The translations under genes were made by a program, and so were the position numbers. DNA of 64,000 nt from Neorhizobium petrolearium (lineage in GTDB: Bacteria > Pseudomonadota > Alphaproteobacteria > Rhizobiales > Rhizobiaceae), in NCBI RefSeq assembly GCF_017873175.1, contig NZ_JAGGJW010000002.1, positions 372,001 to 436,000 of the forward strand, written 5' to 3'. The stretch's first letter is position 1; each line of letters starts with the position of its first letter. The notes beneath the pieces were generated by a model. That model was not told the origin of the DNA and did not search any database. It was given only the letters and a program-made list of their open reading frames with translations. Below are positions 17,985 to 27,332 of the stretch, in pieces.

Positions 17985-18739
17985 CAGATCGCCTCCGGCA
18001 CAAAGGCGCCCGGCGGAATACTGCCTCCGCCTCCATAGGCGTAGTCCAGGGCATCCAGCATCGCCCACAAGATATCGCATTTGAAAATGAGGGCGTTGAC
18101 GACGTCCTGCTGCTTTTCCGGATCGGTCGCATGCTTCAGAACATAGGCGAGCGCGAAATCGGAATCCCGCGGTGCCTGCGTCAGCCTCGGCATGAAATAG
18201 GCGAGCGTATCTTCGGTTACGTAGCTGTATTTCGCCAGCATGGCCGGAACGCGCTCGCCGATGATCACCGGAGAAAACAACTCCGTCAACGAGGACGCGA
18301 CGGCTTCCAGCAGGCTGCGATTGGTACAGAAAGACAGATACGCTCCAACAGCGAAGCGAGTGGCGGGCAGGGCAAATCGCTCGCTCTTCACCGTCTCCTC
18401 GTCGAGCCCTAGCCCGGTCGCCAGCTTGACCCAACGGGCGATGCCGCCATCCCAGCCAGTCGTTCCGTCGTGATCTTCGATCCTGCGGCGCCATTCGACG
18501 CGAAATTCCGGGTCTTCCGCCCGGGCGATGATCGTCGCATCCTTGCGCGGGATCATCGCCTGATAGCAGTACCGGTTGAGCGCCCATGCCTGAAGCTCGG
18601 CCTTGGTCAAGGCGCCCGCCGTCATCCTGTGATGGTAGGGATGCCTGTTGTGGTATCGCTCAGCCCCGATCTGACGAAGTACCTCTTCGAGCGCGCCCGG
18701 CGTCAATCCATTGCGCGCCGCGTCTGCAAAATCGCTCAT
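17984..18739 (-). CDS. pqqC: Pyrroloquinoline-quinone synthase PqqC
   Basis: A 251-residue cofactor-free oxidase that carries out ring closure and the eight-electron oxidation at the end of PQQ synthesis. Family motifs include YHNRHPYHHRM near residue 30, ALNRYCYQAMIPRKDA near 53 and the RFAVGAYLSFC segment near 125. Overlaps pqqB by four bases and pqqD by one, showing translational coupling through the operon. Confidence 0.97.
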   Translation of the reverse strand: MSDFADAARNGLTPGALEEVLRQIGAERYHNRHPYHHRMTAGALTKAELQAWALNRYCYQAMIPRKDATIIARAEDPEFRVEWRRRIEDHDGTTGWDGGIARWVKLATGLGLDEETVKSERFALPATRFAVGAYLSFCTNRSLLEAVASSLTELFSPVIIGERVPAMLAKYSYVTEDTLAYFMPRLTQAPRDSDFALAYVLKHATDPEKQQDVVNALIFKCDILWAMLDALDYAYGGGGSIPPGAFVPEAI

Positions 18740-19674
18740 AGGCTGATCTCCATCCCGTCATAGCCGATCTCCCAGCCCTCTGCCCTCACGGCTGCCGTTT
18801 CGGGTGAATTTTCGCCGAGGATCGGATTGGTATTGTTGATGTGAACATAGATGCGGCGCTCCAGTGCGACATCGGCAAGCAGAGCCATGGACCCATCAGG
18901 GCCGCCGATGTGCAGATGTCCCATGCGCCGGCCGGTTTTGGCACCGACGCCGGCCCTCAACATCTCGTCATCCGCGTAGACCGTGCCGTCGAAGAGCAGG
19001 CATGTCGCAGCGGCAATTCTCTCTTTCAGATCGGCGTCGATAGCTGCACAGCCAGGGACATATAACGCCGAGGACTCACGACCCTCCTGCCAAATGCGAA
19101 CTCCCACCGTGTCGCCCTCCTGCGTGCCGAAACCATCTTCCGCCTTGCTGGCATCCTCCAAAAACAGAGCCACCTTACCGAGAACCGGAAACGCCTCGAC
19201 CACAATGGATGTCGGCTTGCCCTGCCAATCGGCAATCGGCGTCGGGATATTCAGCAGAAGCTCGCGGCGCTCGACCAGTTCACTGTCGAGAACATTAAAA
19301 ATGCTGTTTTCCGCGAGTACGCGTAGAACCCGCGCGGTTGCATAAATGACGAAGCGATGCCGCTCGCGCAGGCTCAAGAGTCCGGCAATGTGATCGACGT
19401 CCGCATTCGTCAGGATAACGGCTTGGATAGGCGAAGCACGAAGGGGGCCATCTTCCCTCGGCTGCAGCTCGGGAGTTGCCGCAATTTGCTCGCGAATATC
19501 CGGAGATGCATTGAAGAGAACCCAGTCCTTGTCATCAGCGGAGACACCCAGACTCGATTGCGTCCGAGGTCGAAAACCGTCTTCGCCATTGCGGACAGAA
19601 CGGCTCAGCCGGTAGTTGCAGTTCCACTGGGGAAATCCCCCTCCTGCCGCGGAGCCGAGAATCTTCAGCCGCAT
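18736..19674 (-). CDS. pqqB: PQQ biosynthesis protein PqqB
   Basis: A 312-residue metallo-beta-lactamase-fold protein, reported to hydroxylate the tyrosine part of the PQQ precursor. The N-terminus MRLKILGSAAGGGFPQWNCN is nearly diagnostic; metal-site residues lie in TNADVDHIAGLLSLRE near residue 85, and GHLHIGGPDGSMALL near 250 is the C-terminal motif. ATG at 19674 gives that N-terminus; the frame is open further upstream without support. Confidence 0.96.
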   Translation of the reverse strand: MRLKILGSAAGGGFPQWNCNYRLSRSVRNGEDGFRPRTQSSLGVSADDKDWVLFNASPDIREQIAATPELQPREDGPLRASPIQAVILTNADVDHIAGLLSLRERHRFVIYATARVLRVLAENSIFNVLDSELVERRELLLNIPTPIADWQGKPTSIVVEAFPVLGKVALFLEDASKAEDGFGTQEGDTVGVRIWQEGRESSALYVPGCAAIDADLKERIAAATCLLFDGTVYADDEMLRAGVGAKTGRRMGHLHIGGPDGSMALLADVALERRIYVHINNTNPILGENSPETAAVRAEGWEIGYDGMEISL

Positions 19675-19740
19675 GTGACAATGCTTCCTTCCGACGGCAG
19701 CCGCTCCATGCGTGAACGCCACATGGAGCGGTAAATGCTC

Positions 19741-19836
19741 TTACTTCTTGGCCTTGAGGTCGGCGGAATAATAGCGTGACATTTCCATTCCGACAGCTAC
19801 CGTGCACATTGTCGGCTTTTTCCAGCTTTTCTTCAT
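19741..19836 (-). CDS. pqqA: PQQ precursor peptide PqqA
   Basis: A 31-residue ribosomal peptide that supplies the Glu and Tyr atoms of PQQ. It reads MKKSWKKPTMCTVAVGMEM then SRYYSADLKAKK; the crosslinked pair should be E18 and Y22 (E-x3-Y), in the usual VGMEM setting. AGAGGAG lies 7 bases before the ATG. The C-terminus after the Tyr is lysine-rich (DLKAKK), unlike the short tails of many PqqA peptides. First gene of pqqABCDE, 66 bases ahead of pqqB. Confidence 0.95.
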   Translation of the reverse strand: MKKSWKKPTMCTVAVGMEMSRYYSADLKAKK

Positions 19837-19863
19837 AAGCTTTCTCCTCTTCGCTCTTTGCCT

Positions 19864-19911
19864 GAGATCAACAATTTGATCTCCTCCCGGCATCGTGCGC
19901 CCTCGGGCGCA
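19864..19911 (-). promoter_or_regulatory. Two adjacent hairpins between xoxJ and pqqA
   Basis: A perfect 8-bp stem GAGATCAA/TTGATCTC with loop CAAT (19864-19883) and a perfect 6-bp (extendable to 7) stem TGCGCC/GGCGCA with loop CTCG (19896-19911) lie just upstream of the pqqA ribosome-binding site. They could end xoxFGJ transcription, or sit in a pqqA leader. Neither is followed by a clear U-tract. Confidence 0.5.
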
Positions 19912-19973
19912 AGCTCTGAAATTTGCGGCGTTACATCCGAACGCAATCGCACCTCACATTGTTCGACGACACC

Positions 19974-20831
19974 CTATCCCTTGATCTCGTTGCCGGCTTC
20001 ATCGATCAGCGGCACCTGATACTGCAGGAGAATCCGATTTATCTCCGACTGGTTCTCCCTGATCACGGAATTCAAGGCGCGTTTCCACTCCTGATCGGAG
20101 GGACGGACTCCCATGGTGATACGATAGGACATATGGCTGACCTTCTCCTTGAGAAGCGGCACCACGACAAGATCCGGATTTATTTCCTTGACATAGTAGC
20201 CGGCCATCGGCCCCCAGAGAACGGCGACATCGATGACGTCGTTCTGAAGATCCTTCAACATCACCTCGGCCATGGACGGCATCGAGCGCGTATCCACCAT
20301 CAGAGGATATGCCTTGGCATTCCGCATCAGGTTGGCCTTTGCCATGCTGGCGCTCGGCGGCGTTCCGGCGACAATGCCGAGCCGTTTGCCGGCCAGTCTG
20401 GGATCCTCTATGGCTTCTGCACCATCCAGGCCGCTACCCTTCTTGAAAACCATGACGTAGGTCGAGCGGTAGTAGGCATTGGTGTTCTGCACGAGTTCGT
20501 CACCTTGGGCGTAACCCATGATGATATCGCAGCGGTTGGCCCGCAGCGTGTTCCGGACGAAGCCGGTTGCCATCGGATACCATGTGTAGCTGACCGACTT
20601 GCGGCCAGTCTTCGCCGCAACAAGCTCCGCCAGCTTGTTTTCGAAACCTTCTCCGCTTTCATCCGTGAACGGCATGTTAGAAGGGTCGGCGCAGACACGC
20701 AGCACGTCCGGATCCACCAATTCGCCCGCGGCGCCGAGCCCGGCTGTCTGCGTGAACGCCGCTGTCGGGACAGCGGCAATCGCCGAGATCACGCAGAGTA
20801 TATAAAGACCGCAGGATTTGCGTGCAGGCAT
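19974..20831 (-). CDS. xoxJ: XoxJ, periplasmic binding-like partner of methanol dehydrogenase
   Basis: A 285-residue periplasmic protein of the solute-binding-protein 3 fold. A signal peptide covers about residues 1-27 (CVISAIAAVPTAAFTQ). The mature start VLRVCADPSNMPFTDESGEGFENKLAEL is the signature of the MxaJ/XoxJ family, which is thought to help mature or activate methanol dehydrogenase rather than transport a solute. ATG at 20831 is four bases after the xoxG stop; the frame is open upstream but would run through xoxG. Third gene of xoxFGJ. Confidence 0.94.
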   Translation of the reverse strand: MPARKSCGLYILCVISAIAAVPTAAFTQTAGLGAAGELVDPDVLRVCADPSNMPFTDESGEGFENKLAELVAAKTGRKSVSYTWYPMATGFVRNTLRANRCDIIMGYAQGDELVQNTNAYYRSTYVMVFKKGSGLDGAEAIEDPRLAGKRLGIVAGTPPSASMAKANLMRNAKAYPLMVDTRSMPSMAEVMLKDLQNDVIDVAVLWGPMAGYYVKEINPDLVVVPLLKEKVSHMSYRITMGVRPSDQEWKRALNSVIRENQSEINRILLQYQVPLIDEAGNEIKG

Positions 20832-20835
20832 ATGT

Positions 20836-21357
20836 TCAGCTCCCCATGCACGATGCTTCTTGATCTTTGGCGGCCTGCGGCTTGTCAGCTTTCTTGGGAG
20901 GTCTGCCGCGCGGGATCCCATCGACGGCACGCGCTCGCAGATAAATGTAGATATCGTCCATATAGCAATAGACGTTCTTGTTGTTGCCGAAAGCGGGCAT
21001 GACGTTTTCCTTGCCGCCGCCGACATTCTTACGCCCCTCGGCGACGATCGAAAGAAACGTCGCGTAATCCATCGTCTTCAACGAATTGACCAGCGCCGGA
21101 GCATAGCTGGAACCCATTCCGTCTGGTCCATGACAGGTGTGACAGTCCGAATGATAACGGCGATATCCACTGAACGTGTACCAGTCCACCGTCCCATCAT
21201 CCTGAAGCTTGAACGTCGGGTTTCCATCGGCGTCAAAATACTTACCGTCTTCATCGGTAACAGCTGCGGCCTTTTGTTTGTCGTCAGCGGCAAAGGTGAT
21301 GCTGGAGCTGATGACAATAGCCATAGCGATAACCGAGACTGTTTTGCAGACAGACAT
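20836..21357 (-). CDS. xoxG: XoxG, cytochrome c (cL type) for XoxF
   Basis: A 173-residue periplasmic c-type cytochrome that takes electrons from XoxF. The signal peptide ends near residue 23 (SSITFA-A). Haem binds at C72-H-T-C75-H76; M120 in NVMPAFGNN is the likely axial ligand. The domain pattern (WYTFSGYRRYHSDCHTCHG) matches cytochrome cL/XoxG. A charged tail rich in Lys and Pro follows the fold. It lies 182 bases downstream of xoxF and four before xoxJ. Confidence 0.95.
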   Translation of the reverse strand: MSVCKTVSVIAMAIVISSSITFAADDKQKAAAVTDEDGKYFDADGNPTFKLQDDGTVDWYTFSGYRRYHSDCHTCHGPDGMGSSYAPALVNSLKTMDYATFLSIVAEGRKNVGGGKENVMPAFGNNKNVYCYMDDIYIYLRARAVDGIPRGRPPKKADKPQAAKDQEASCMGS

Positions 21358-21539
21358 TCCTACCTCTTTCTCATTTCGCCACGAACACAGCTTGGCTGTC
21401 GCAATGCGGCGTTGACAGGTGGGTTGTGGGTTGCGTGGCGAAATCGAGAGCCCGCCAGGGAATTCCCGGTGATCCGGGCCCTCGTTTCTCTGCCTGCCGC
21501 CTCTTTAAGCGAGGTCGGCGTGCCTATGGTTCCCGTTTA

Positions 21540-23441
21540 TCAATCCGGGAGGCCGAAGACGGTGAGCTGACCGCCCAGCGTCGTATAGTCGGCGAGAGCG
21601 GCATACCCGCCGACCGCGCCGAGACCTGCTGTTGAAATCGACTGCTGTTCATCGGTGGGCGCTTTCTGGCCGGCGACAGCCGTTTGCCAGGCAGCCGCGC
21701 CTTCGGCCTGGAGCAGACCACCTGCAAGGCCGATACCAGCCCAGCCGCCAACACCCGAAAGCACGGCGATATACTGTTTGCCGTTGTGCTCGAAGGTGTT
21801 GATGTTGCCGATGATCCCGGACGGCGTCTTGAACTTGTAGAGTTCGTTGCCGTCCTTATCGACAGCCTTGATGTAGCCTTCCAGCGTGCCGTAGAAGATG
21901 ACATCGCCTTCGGTCGACAGCGCGCCTGACCACACCGAGAACTGCTCGGGCTTGGACCAGACGATCTCACCCTTGGCAGCGTCCCAGGCTATGAAGTTGC
22001 CCATGCCGCCATGGCTCTTGGGAGCCGGGTACATCGACACTGTCGCACCCACATAGGGCTGACCTGCCGTATAGCTTACCCTGTATGGCTCGTAATCCAT
22101 GCAGACATGGTTGGTCGGCACGTAGAACAATCCGGTTTTCGGTGAGTAGGTAGCCGGCTGCTGGTCCTTGGTACCAAGCGCTGCCGGGCATACGCCCGTC
22201 GTGTTGGTATCCTCGCCGTTCTGCTGGGTCGAATACTGAGCCACGACCTGCGGACGCCCATACTGATCACTCTTCGGGTCCATCACGACTTCCGTCGCCC
22301 AGTTGACCACCGGATCGTATTTCTTGGCAACCAGCAACTCGCCGTTTCCGCGATCCAGCGTATAGGCAAAGCCATTACGATCGAAATGAACCAGTACATC
22401 CCGGGCTGCGCCGTTGATCTGCATCCCGTCGACGAGGATCATCTCGTTGACGCCATCGTAGTCCCATTCGTCATGCGGGGTCATCTGATAGACCCACTTC
22501 GCCATGCCGGTATCGGCGTCACGGGCGAAGATGGTCATCGACCATTTGTTGTCGCCGGGCCGCTGTACCGGGTTCCATGTCGAGGGATTGCCGGTTCCGT
22601 AGTAGACCAGGTTCAGCTTCGGATCGAAGGCGTACCAGCCCCAGGTCGTTCCACCGCCCTGCTTCCATTGCTCGCCTTCCCAGCTGCTGACGCCGGAGTC
22701 CTTGCCAACCGGTTTGCCGAGCTGGGTGGTCTTTTCACCATCCATCAGGGTTTCCGAGTCGGGCCCGGTCGAATAGGCCTTCCAGGCAACGGAGCCATCC
22801 TTCAGGTTATACGCGGTCACATGGCCGCGAACACCGAACTCGCCGCCCGATATGCCGACCAGAACCTTGTCCTTGAAGATCATCGGTGCGGATGTTCCAC
22901 TCTCCCCCTTGCCGCCAGCGGTATCCTCGCCGTTCTTCGCCTGCCATGCGACTTTGCCCGTCTTGGCGTCGAGAGCGGTGACGGTCGTATCCGCTTGGTT
23001 GAGGATGATCTTGCCGTCGCCATAAGCAACGCCTCGGTTGACCGTATCGCAACACATGATCGGAATGACGTTCGGATCCTGCTTGGGCTCGTATTTCCAA
23101 AGGATCTTGCCGTCATTGTTGAGGTCGAGCGCATAGACTGTATTGGGGAACGGCGCATGAACGTACATGACGTCGCCGATCACCAGAGGTCCACCTTCAT
23201 GACCGCGCAGCACGCCTGTCGAAAACGTCCACTTGACCTGAAGGTTCTTCACATTGTCCTTGTTGATCTGGTTCAATTTTGAATAGCGGGTGTTGGCATA
23301 ATCACCCGTCGGAATCGCCCAGTTCTTGGAATCGGAGATCAACTTCTGGACTTCGTCATTGGCAAACACTCCTCCAGCCAACGACAAAGACACCGCAGTC
23401 GCCACTAATCCCGATTTTATGAAGTTTGCACGTACACGCAT
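21540..23441 (-). CDS. xoxF: Lanthanide-dependent methanol dehydrogenase XoxF
   Basis: A 633-residue periplasmic PQQ enzyme oxidising methanol to formaldehyde (and possibly onward to formate). A signal peptide covers about residues 1-27. PQQ-site features include the vicinal disulfide C130-C131 ([10 protein letters not shown]), E201 (SGGEFGVRG) and N285 (GTGNPSTWN). The metal site reads HDEWDYDG: D327 is the catalytic Asp, and D329 is the extra Asp that marks lanthanide-binding XoxF enzymes, where calcium MxaF has Ala. Eight-bladed propeller repeats run through the protein. No mxaI partner gene is nearby, as expected for XoxF. Confidence 0.97.
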   Translation of the reverse strand: MRVRANFIKSGLVATAVSLSLAGGVFANDEVQKLISDSKNWAIPTGDYANTRYSKLNQINKDNVKNLQVKWTFSTGVLRGHEGGPLVIGDVMYVHAPFPNTVYALDLNNDGKILWKYEPKQDPNVIPIMCCDTVNRGVAYGDGKIILNQADTTVTALDAKTGKVAWQAKNGEDTAGGKGESGTSAPMIFKDKVLVGISGGEFGVRGHVTAYNLKDGSVAWKAYSTGPDSETLMDGEKTTQLGKPVGKDSGVSSWEGEQWKQGGGTTWGWYAFDPKLNLVYYGTGNPSTWNPVQRPGDNKWSMTIFARDADTGMAKWVYQMTPHDEWDYDGVNEMILVDGMQINGAARDVLVHFDRNGFAYTLDRGNGELLVAKKYDPVVNWATEVVMDPKSDQYGRPQVVAQYSTQQNGEDTNTTGVCPAALGTKDQQPATYSPKTGLFYVPTNHVCMDYEPYRVSYTAGQPYVGATVSMYPAPKSHGGMGNFIAWDAAKGEIVWSKPEQFSVWSGALSTEGDVIFYGTLEGYIKAVDKDGNELYKFKTPSGIIGNINTFEHNGKQYIAVLSGVGGWAGIGLAGGLLQAEGAAAWQTAVAGQKAPTDEQQSISTAGLGAVGGYAALADYTTLGGQLTVFGLPD

Positions 23442-23863
23442 TTAGTCCTCCCGAAGTTCGCACAGGTGACTTATTGCGGCGGCGCCTGTTTCATAACAGA
23501 AGCCCGCGTCACCGGTTCAGCATGTGGGAAGTATTTCCGGCAGCGTGTCACGACCTAAGCCAGGCGCGCGGAGGGCACCGTTACCGCCCACCCGCTTGGC
23601 CTACGAAGACTGTCACCACTCCCTTGACGGCAACGTCCTTGAAGCCGGAAACAACCTAACCATAAGAGATAGAATTACTTTCCGCAAGCGTGTTTCTCAG
23701 CAATATTCGCTGCGACGCAACATATTATTCTGCGATGCAGCAATTTATATTCGGAAAATTATCCTATGTTACTGGATGTTGACGCGATTTTGGCATTATA
23801 CTTAGGAAAGTATTTGCCCCTCTTGTCAGAGGCGACAACTGCGCTATACGGAAAGGACATCCC
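23442..23863. promoter_or_regulatory. xoxF upstream region (422 bases)
   Basis: Lies between divergent xoxF and the small secreted protein gene and must carry both promoters. It is AT-richer toward 23690-23820. I could not place reliable -35/-10 boxes, a two-component operator, or a gene in it. Confidence 0.5.
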
Positions 23864-24214
23864 ATGGTTACGCTTGCGAAGTTTCCCGTCGCGGTGTTCG
23901 CATCTGCAGCAATAGGTTTCGCAGTCCCAGTGGTAGCGGCGACCACCTATCCGACCAATGTCATCGCTGAGTATGTCTATGCCTGCATGAAGGCCAATGG
24001 TGAGAACCGGGCCACTCTCGATCGCTGCTCCTGTTCGATCGATGTCATCGAATCCATCATTCCCTACGACCGCTACGAGACAGCCGCTACATTCAGGCAA
24101 ATGGGGTTGGTCGCTGGGGAAAACGGCGCATTGTTTCGCGAAAGCGCCCCTGCCAAAGCTGCAATAGCGGAACTGAAAAGGGCACAGGCCGAAGCGGATA
24201 TACGCTGCTTCTAA
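23864..24214 (+). CDS. Small secreted Cys-containing protein, unknown function
   Basis: A 116-residue protein with a cleavable signal peptide (hydrophobic stretch FPVAVFASAAIGFAVPVVA, likely cut near residue 26) and a mature part of about 90 residues. It has Cys in YVYACMKANG and a Cys-Ser-Cys pair (DRCSCSIDVIES), plus a Cys two residues from the end. AAAGGA lies 6 bases before the ATG. I do not recognise the family. Its place, divergent from xoxF and convergent with an ABC importer, suggests a periplasmic role in methanol oxidation or metal handling; this is inference only. Confidence 0.8.
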   Translation: MVTLAKFPVAVFASAAIGFAVPVVAATTYPTNVIAEYVYACMKANGENRATLDRCSCSIDVIESIIPYDRYETAATFRQMGLVAGENGALFRESAPAKAAIAELKRAQAEADIRCF

Positions 24215-24215
24215 G

Positions 24216-24971
24216 TCAGATAGCGGCCCGTGCCGGAAATTTCTCGTGGAACGAGCGCAGGATGTCGCTGCAAACTTGAGCATTTCTGGATTGCCGGGGA
24301 ATGCGCACCAGAAACGAGCCCACGACATGGGATGGGCGTGGCGACAGTACAATGATCCGGTCGGCCAGCATGATAGCCTCGAGCAGGTTATGCGTCACCA
24401 TCAAGACCGTCGTCGGACGCTCCGACCAAATTTCGAGCAGCAGACAACGGAGCTGCTGTGCGGTCGCTTCATCAAGGGAGACGAAGGGTTCGTCGAGAAC
24501 CAGGAGATCGGGCTCAATTGCGAGCGCCCGGGCAAGAGCAGCGCGGCGTGCGAGCCCGAGCGAAAGTTCTCCGGGATAAAACGCGCGCATTCCTGACAGA
24601 CCAAGCGCGTCGAACAAATGATCGAGGTTTTTGCCAGACAGGCTTCTCGGTAATCCCAGACGCACATTTTCCTCGACCGTACGCCAGGGCAGGAGTATGG
24701 GCTCCTGAAAAACCATGCCTATGCGCGGCTCCCTTTCTCCCGGCAGCTTTATGCGACCCTCAAAGGAATGGTCCAAGCCGAGGAGCAATCGCAGCGTCGT
24801 GGTCTTGCCACAGCCGGAAGGACCGACCAGGCAGACGAATTCGTTCCGCTCCACCGCAAAGTTCAGATCACGCAGGACTTCGATGCTGCCGCCTCTGGAC
24901 GCCTCGAACGATTTGTGCCTGACTTCGATTTCAAGCTGCGCGTCTGCGCCAACGGGTTGAAGCGTGTTCAA
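24216..24971 (-). CDS. ABC transporter ATP-binding protein, NitT/TauT family
   Basis: A 251-residue ATPase with Walker A GPSGCGKTT near residue 53, Walker B LLVLDEPFVSLDEATAQ and switch MVTHNLLEA. The signature position reads LSLGLARRAALARAL, an altered form of LSGGQ as in some nitrate/taurine-type ATPases. It overlaps the permease gene by 41 bases if translated from 24971, or starts later within. Last gene of the three-gene importer next to xoxFGJ. Confidence 0.9.
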   Translation of the reverse strand: MNTLQPVGADAQLEIEVRHKSFEASRGGSIEVLRDLNFAVERNEFVCLVGPSGCGKTTTLRLLLGLDHSFEGRIKLPGEREPRIGMVFQEPILLPWRTVEENVRLGLPRSLSGKNLDHLFDALGLSGMRAFYPGELSLGLARRAALARALAIEPDLLVLDEPFVSLDEATAQQLRCLLLEIWSERPTTVLMVTHNLLEAIMLADRIIVLSPRPSHVVGSFLVRIPRQSRNAQVCSDILRSFHEKFPARAAI

Positions 24972-25746
24972 GGGGCTGTACCAGGAGAAATTCGATGACT
25001 AGCATTACGCAGACGAAGGCCAGCGTATAGGCCAAGATGGAAGCGACGTCGAAAAGCTGAAAATAGAGATTGATCTGGAAACCGACACCATTCGACCGAC
25101 CCAGAAGCTCTACGACGAGGACGATCTTCCAGATCAGCGAAATGCCGGAACGTGAGGCCGCAGCTAGATAAGGCTGCAGCTGCGGCAGCAGGACATGGCG
25201 CAATCGCGCGAGAGGCCCGAACTTGTAGACCTTTGCCATGTCCGTGTAATTCAGATCGAGCGCACGAGCCCCTTCCCTCATGGTGACGATCACATTCGGG
25301 ATCTTGTTGAAGGCCACGGCGCCGATAGCAGCCACCTCATTCAGCCCGAACCAGATATAGGCAAGAACGATGATCACCAGTGCCGGGATGTTCAGGGAAA
25401 GGATGACCCAGGGATCGAGAAACCTGTCGGCGCGCGGATGGCTTCCGAGAAAGATGCCGATCGCCGAACCAATGACCATGGCGAGCAGGAATGAGACCGC
25501 TACGCGACCAAGAGTGATCGCCAGATGATAGGGGATCTCACCCCTCGCCGTCTCGCGGGCCATGGCGCGCAGGACGTCCAGCGGTGGCGGAAAGGCACGA
25601 CTCGGCCACAGGGTCGCTGACAGATGCCACACTATGGCCAGAACGACGACCGATGCCACGACCGTCAGGAAAGGCCCGAAACTGCGTCTTCGTGCAGTCT
25701 TCTCCGTTTGCCCTTGCGACGATGAGACAAGAGAGGCCGAACCCAC
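24931..25746 (-). CDS. ABC transporter permease, NitT/TauT family
   Basis: A 271-residue inner-membrane permease with about six hydrophobic segments and the EAA-type loop (GARALDLNYTDMAKVYKFGPLARLRHVLLP near residue 165). The first codon is a GTG that directly follows the TAG of the binding-protein gene, so translation is coupled. Forms the importer with 24216-24971 and 25747-26733. Confidence 0.9.
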   Translation of the reverse strand: MGSASLVSSSQGQTEKTARRRSFGPFLTVVASVVVLAIVWHLSATLWPSRAFPPPLDVLRAMARETARGEIPYHLAITLGRVAVSFLLAMVIGSAIGIFLGSHPRADRFLDPWVILSLNIPALVIIVLAYIWFGLNEVAAIGAVAFNKIPNVIVTMREGARALDLNYTDMAKVYKFGPLARLRHVLLPQLQPYLAAASRSGISLIWKIVLVVELLGRSNGVGFQINLYFQLFDVASILAYTLAFVCVMLVIEFLLVQPLEHASTRWRRRAA

Positions 25747-26733
25747 CTAATCCGCCCCCCAGAAGGTGCCCGGCATCAGTTCTTTCGACGGTCCGACGAG
25801 CTCTTCGCCACCGATCGTGGCCAGTACGGAATAAAGCGTTTCCGCGTCCTTTTCCGCTTCTGCGGGCGGGCGTTTGGGAATGCCTTCGCGATAGCGATCG
25901 CGCATGACCTTCTGTTCGCTTTCGTCACCCCGAAGCATCTGGGCAAGCATTTTCCACTCGTCATCGGAGCTTTCGAGCAGCGCCTTTGCATCGGCACTTG
26001 CCGCTACGAAGCCGTCGATCGCGGATGGATGAGCCTTGCCCCAGGCTTCGTGAAAGATATATCCCAGAGCAACGATCGGTCCGGAGGCGCCAAGCGCGGC
26101 GGCGGCCTCCTGTCCTCCAGTCAGTCTGCGAAATCCCTTCGCCTCCAATCGTGCGCAATAATTCCAGAAATTGAGGACCGCATCGAGCTCCCGCTGCTGC
26201 ACTTTCTCCGTCAGCAGTGGGGGAGCACCGTAGACGATCGTGTTCGTCTTGGCCAAGTCCCTGGAATAATCCTTTTTCGCCATCGCCTGGATCAGAAGCC
26301 AGTTCTTGTCCAAAGGACCGCCCGCAACGCCTATCTTTTTATCGGTGAGATCGCCGAGGTTTTTGATCGGAGAGTCTGGCGGGACCATAACAGCGCCGAC
26401 CGCCGTGGAATAGGGAACAAAGGTCAGGTCGATGCCTGTGGCGCGCTGCCGCGAAACCCACAACCAGTCCGAAACGATCACATCGACCGCTCCGGCCATC
26501 AACGCGACGTTCGTGGCGTCTTCACCGGCAAATTCCTGCACATCCACGGTGATCCCGTGTTTCTCGTCGAGCTTATGCCGTTTGATCGTATCGAGTTCCC
26601 AACTCACCGTACCGAATTTGAGAACGCCGACGCGAACGACCTCCGCGGCCGCGGCCTGCCCTATCGCCTGGGTAGAGAATGTCGCCAGCAACAATAATGC
26701 GATCTGAAATAATCGACCGATCCCGCCTCCCAT
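25747..26733 (-). CDS. ABC substrate-binding protein near xox genes, NMT1/SsuA-like
   Basis: A 328-residue periplasmic binding protein with a signal peptide (LLLLATFSTQAIGQAAA). The mature protein begins VVRVGVLKFGTVSWELDTIKRH and has GEDATNVALMAGAVDVIVSDWLW near residue 65, the layout of NMT1/SsuA proteins. It heads a three-gene importer that lies between xoxFGJ and cytochrome c/cbb genes. Related operons occur near xoxF in other alphaproteobacteria, as far as I recall, but the ligand is not known to me. Candidates include a lanthanide chelate, PQQ or a one-carbon sulfonate. Confidence 0.87.
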   Translation of the reverse strand: MGGGIGRLFQIALLLLATFSTQAIGQAAAAEVVRVGVLKFGTVSWELDTIKRHKLDEKHGITVDVQEFAGEDATNVALMAGAVDVIVSDWLWVSRQRATGIDLTFVPYSTAVGAVMVPPDSPIKNLGDLTDKKIGVAGGPLDKNWLLIQAMAKKDYSRDLAKTNTIVYGAPPLLTEKVQQRELDAVLNFWNYCARLEAKGFRRLTGGQEAAAALGASGPIVALGYIFHEAWGKAHPSAIDGFVAASADAKALLESSDDEWKMLAQMLRGDESEQKVMRDRYREGIPKRPPAEAEKDAETLYSVLATIGGEELVGPSKELMPGTFWGAD

Positions 26734-27332
26734 AAGTCCGTCCTCCCATGCGCCGCATCCGACGTTCCGTTTCTAGATGTCCCGGCTCTGGGTCGGGTAT
26801 TCGCACCGCCATCTGACAACACGCAGACGCGGATGTTCCGTAGACCACTTCGCAATCTGCGGGGGTGCCTGGAGCATACAGGTTGTCAGGCTTCCCCTAT
26901 CCTCGAAATGGAGATGTTCCTCCCGACAGCTCAAAGGCTTGTCCGCAAGACAAATTGTCAAGATGAGTTCCATAAAAGGCATATTGCACCTTTCGACCCA
27001 CGGGCTTGCCGCAGCCGTTCCTTCTGCTCAGGCGGCTGCATGCGCCGCCACCAGCCAATCACAGCCTCCTCCGGTGCCGGGAAGAGATAATGGGGAAGTT
27101 AGGAGCATCACGTCGGCCCGTCAATCACAACTTCCGATCAGTGCCATCCACGGCCGGCCCGATTGGCGTATCAAGGGTTGACTTACATTCGCTGGCAGGT
27201 AACTTTTTTGAATGGATCAAAAGTCCCTGTCGCCATTGCGCGAGAGGTCCAGCGATCCGAATGGCAGGTGCCACAGGAGGAATAGCGGCACTGCCTTCGT
27301 CAAAGGGCACCCTTGGCGAATGAGGAGATACC
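26734..27332. other. 599-base region without a recognised gene
   Basis: Between the divergent ABC importer and cytochrome c genes. Short open frames on both strands have no recognisable protein features. It should hold both promoters; the cytochrome gene has GAGGAG before its ATG. No riboswitch or repeat could be identified by eye. Confidence 0.45.

Noticed and set aside
21540..23441. Calcium-dependent MxaF
   Set aside because: The metal site has the extra Asp (D329) and no mxaI is nearby, so XoxF is the better call.
26734..27332. Small genes in the region between the ABC importer and cytochrome c
   Set aside because: Several short frames exist on both strands, but none has a ribosome-binding site, conserved motif or signal peptide that I can defend.
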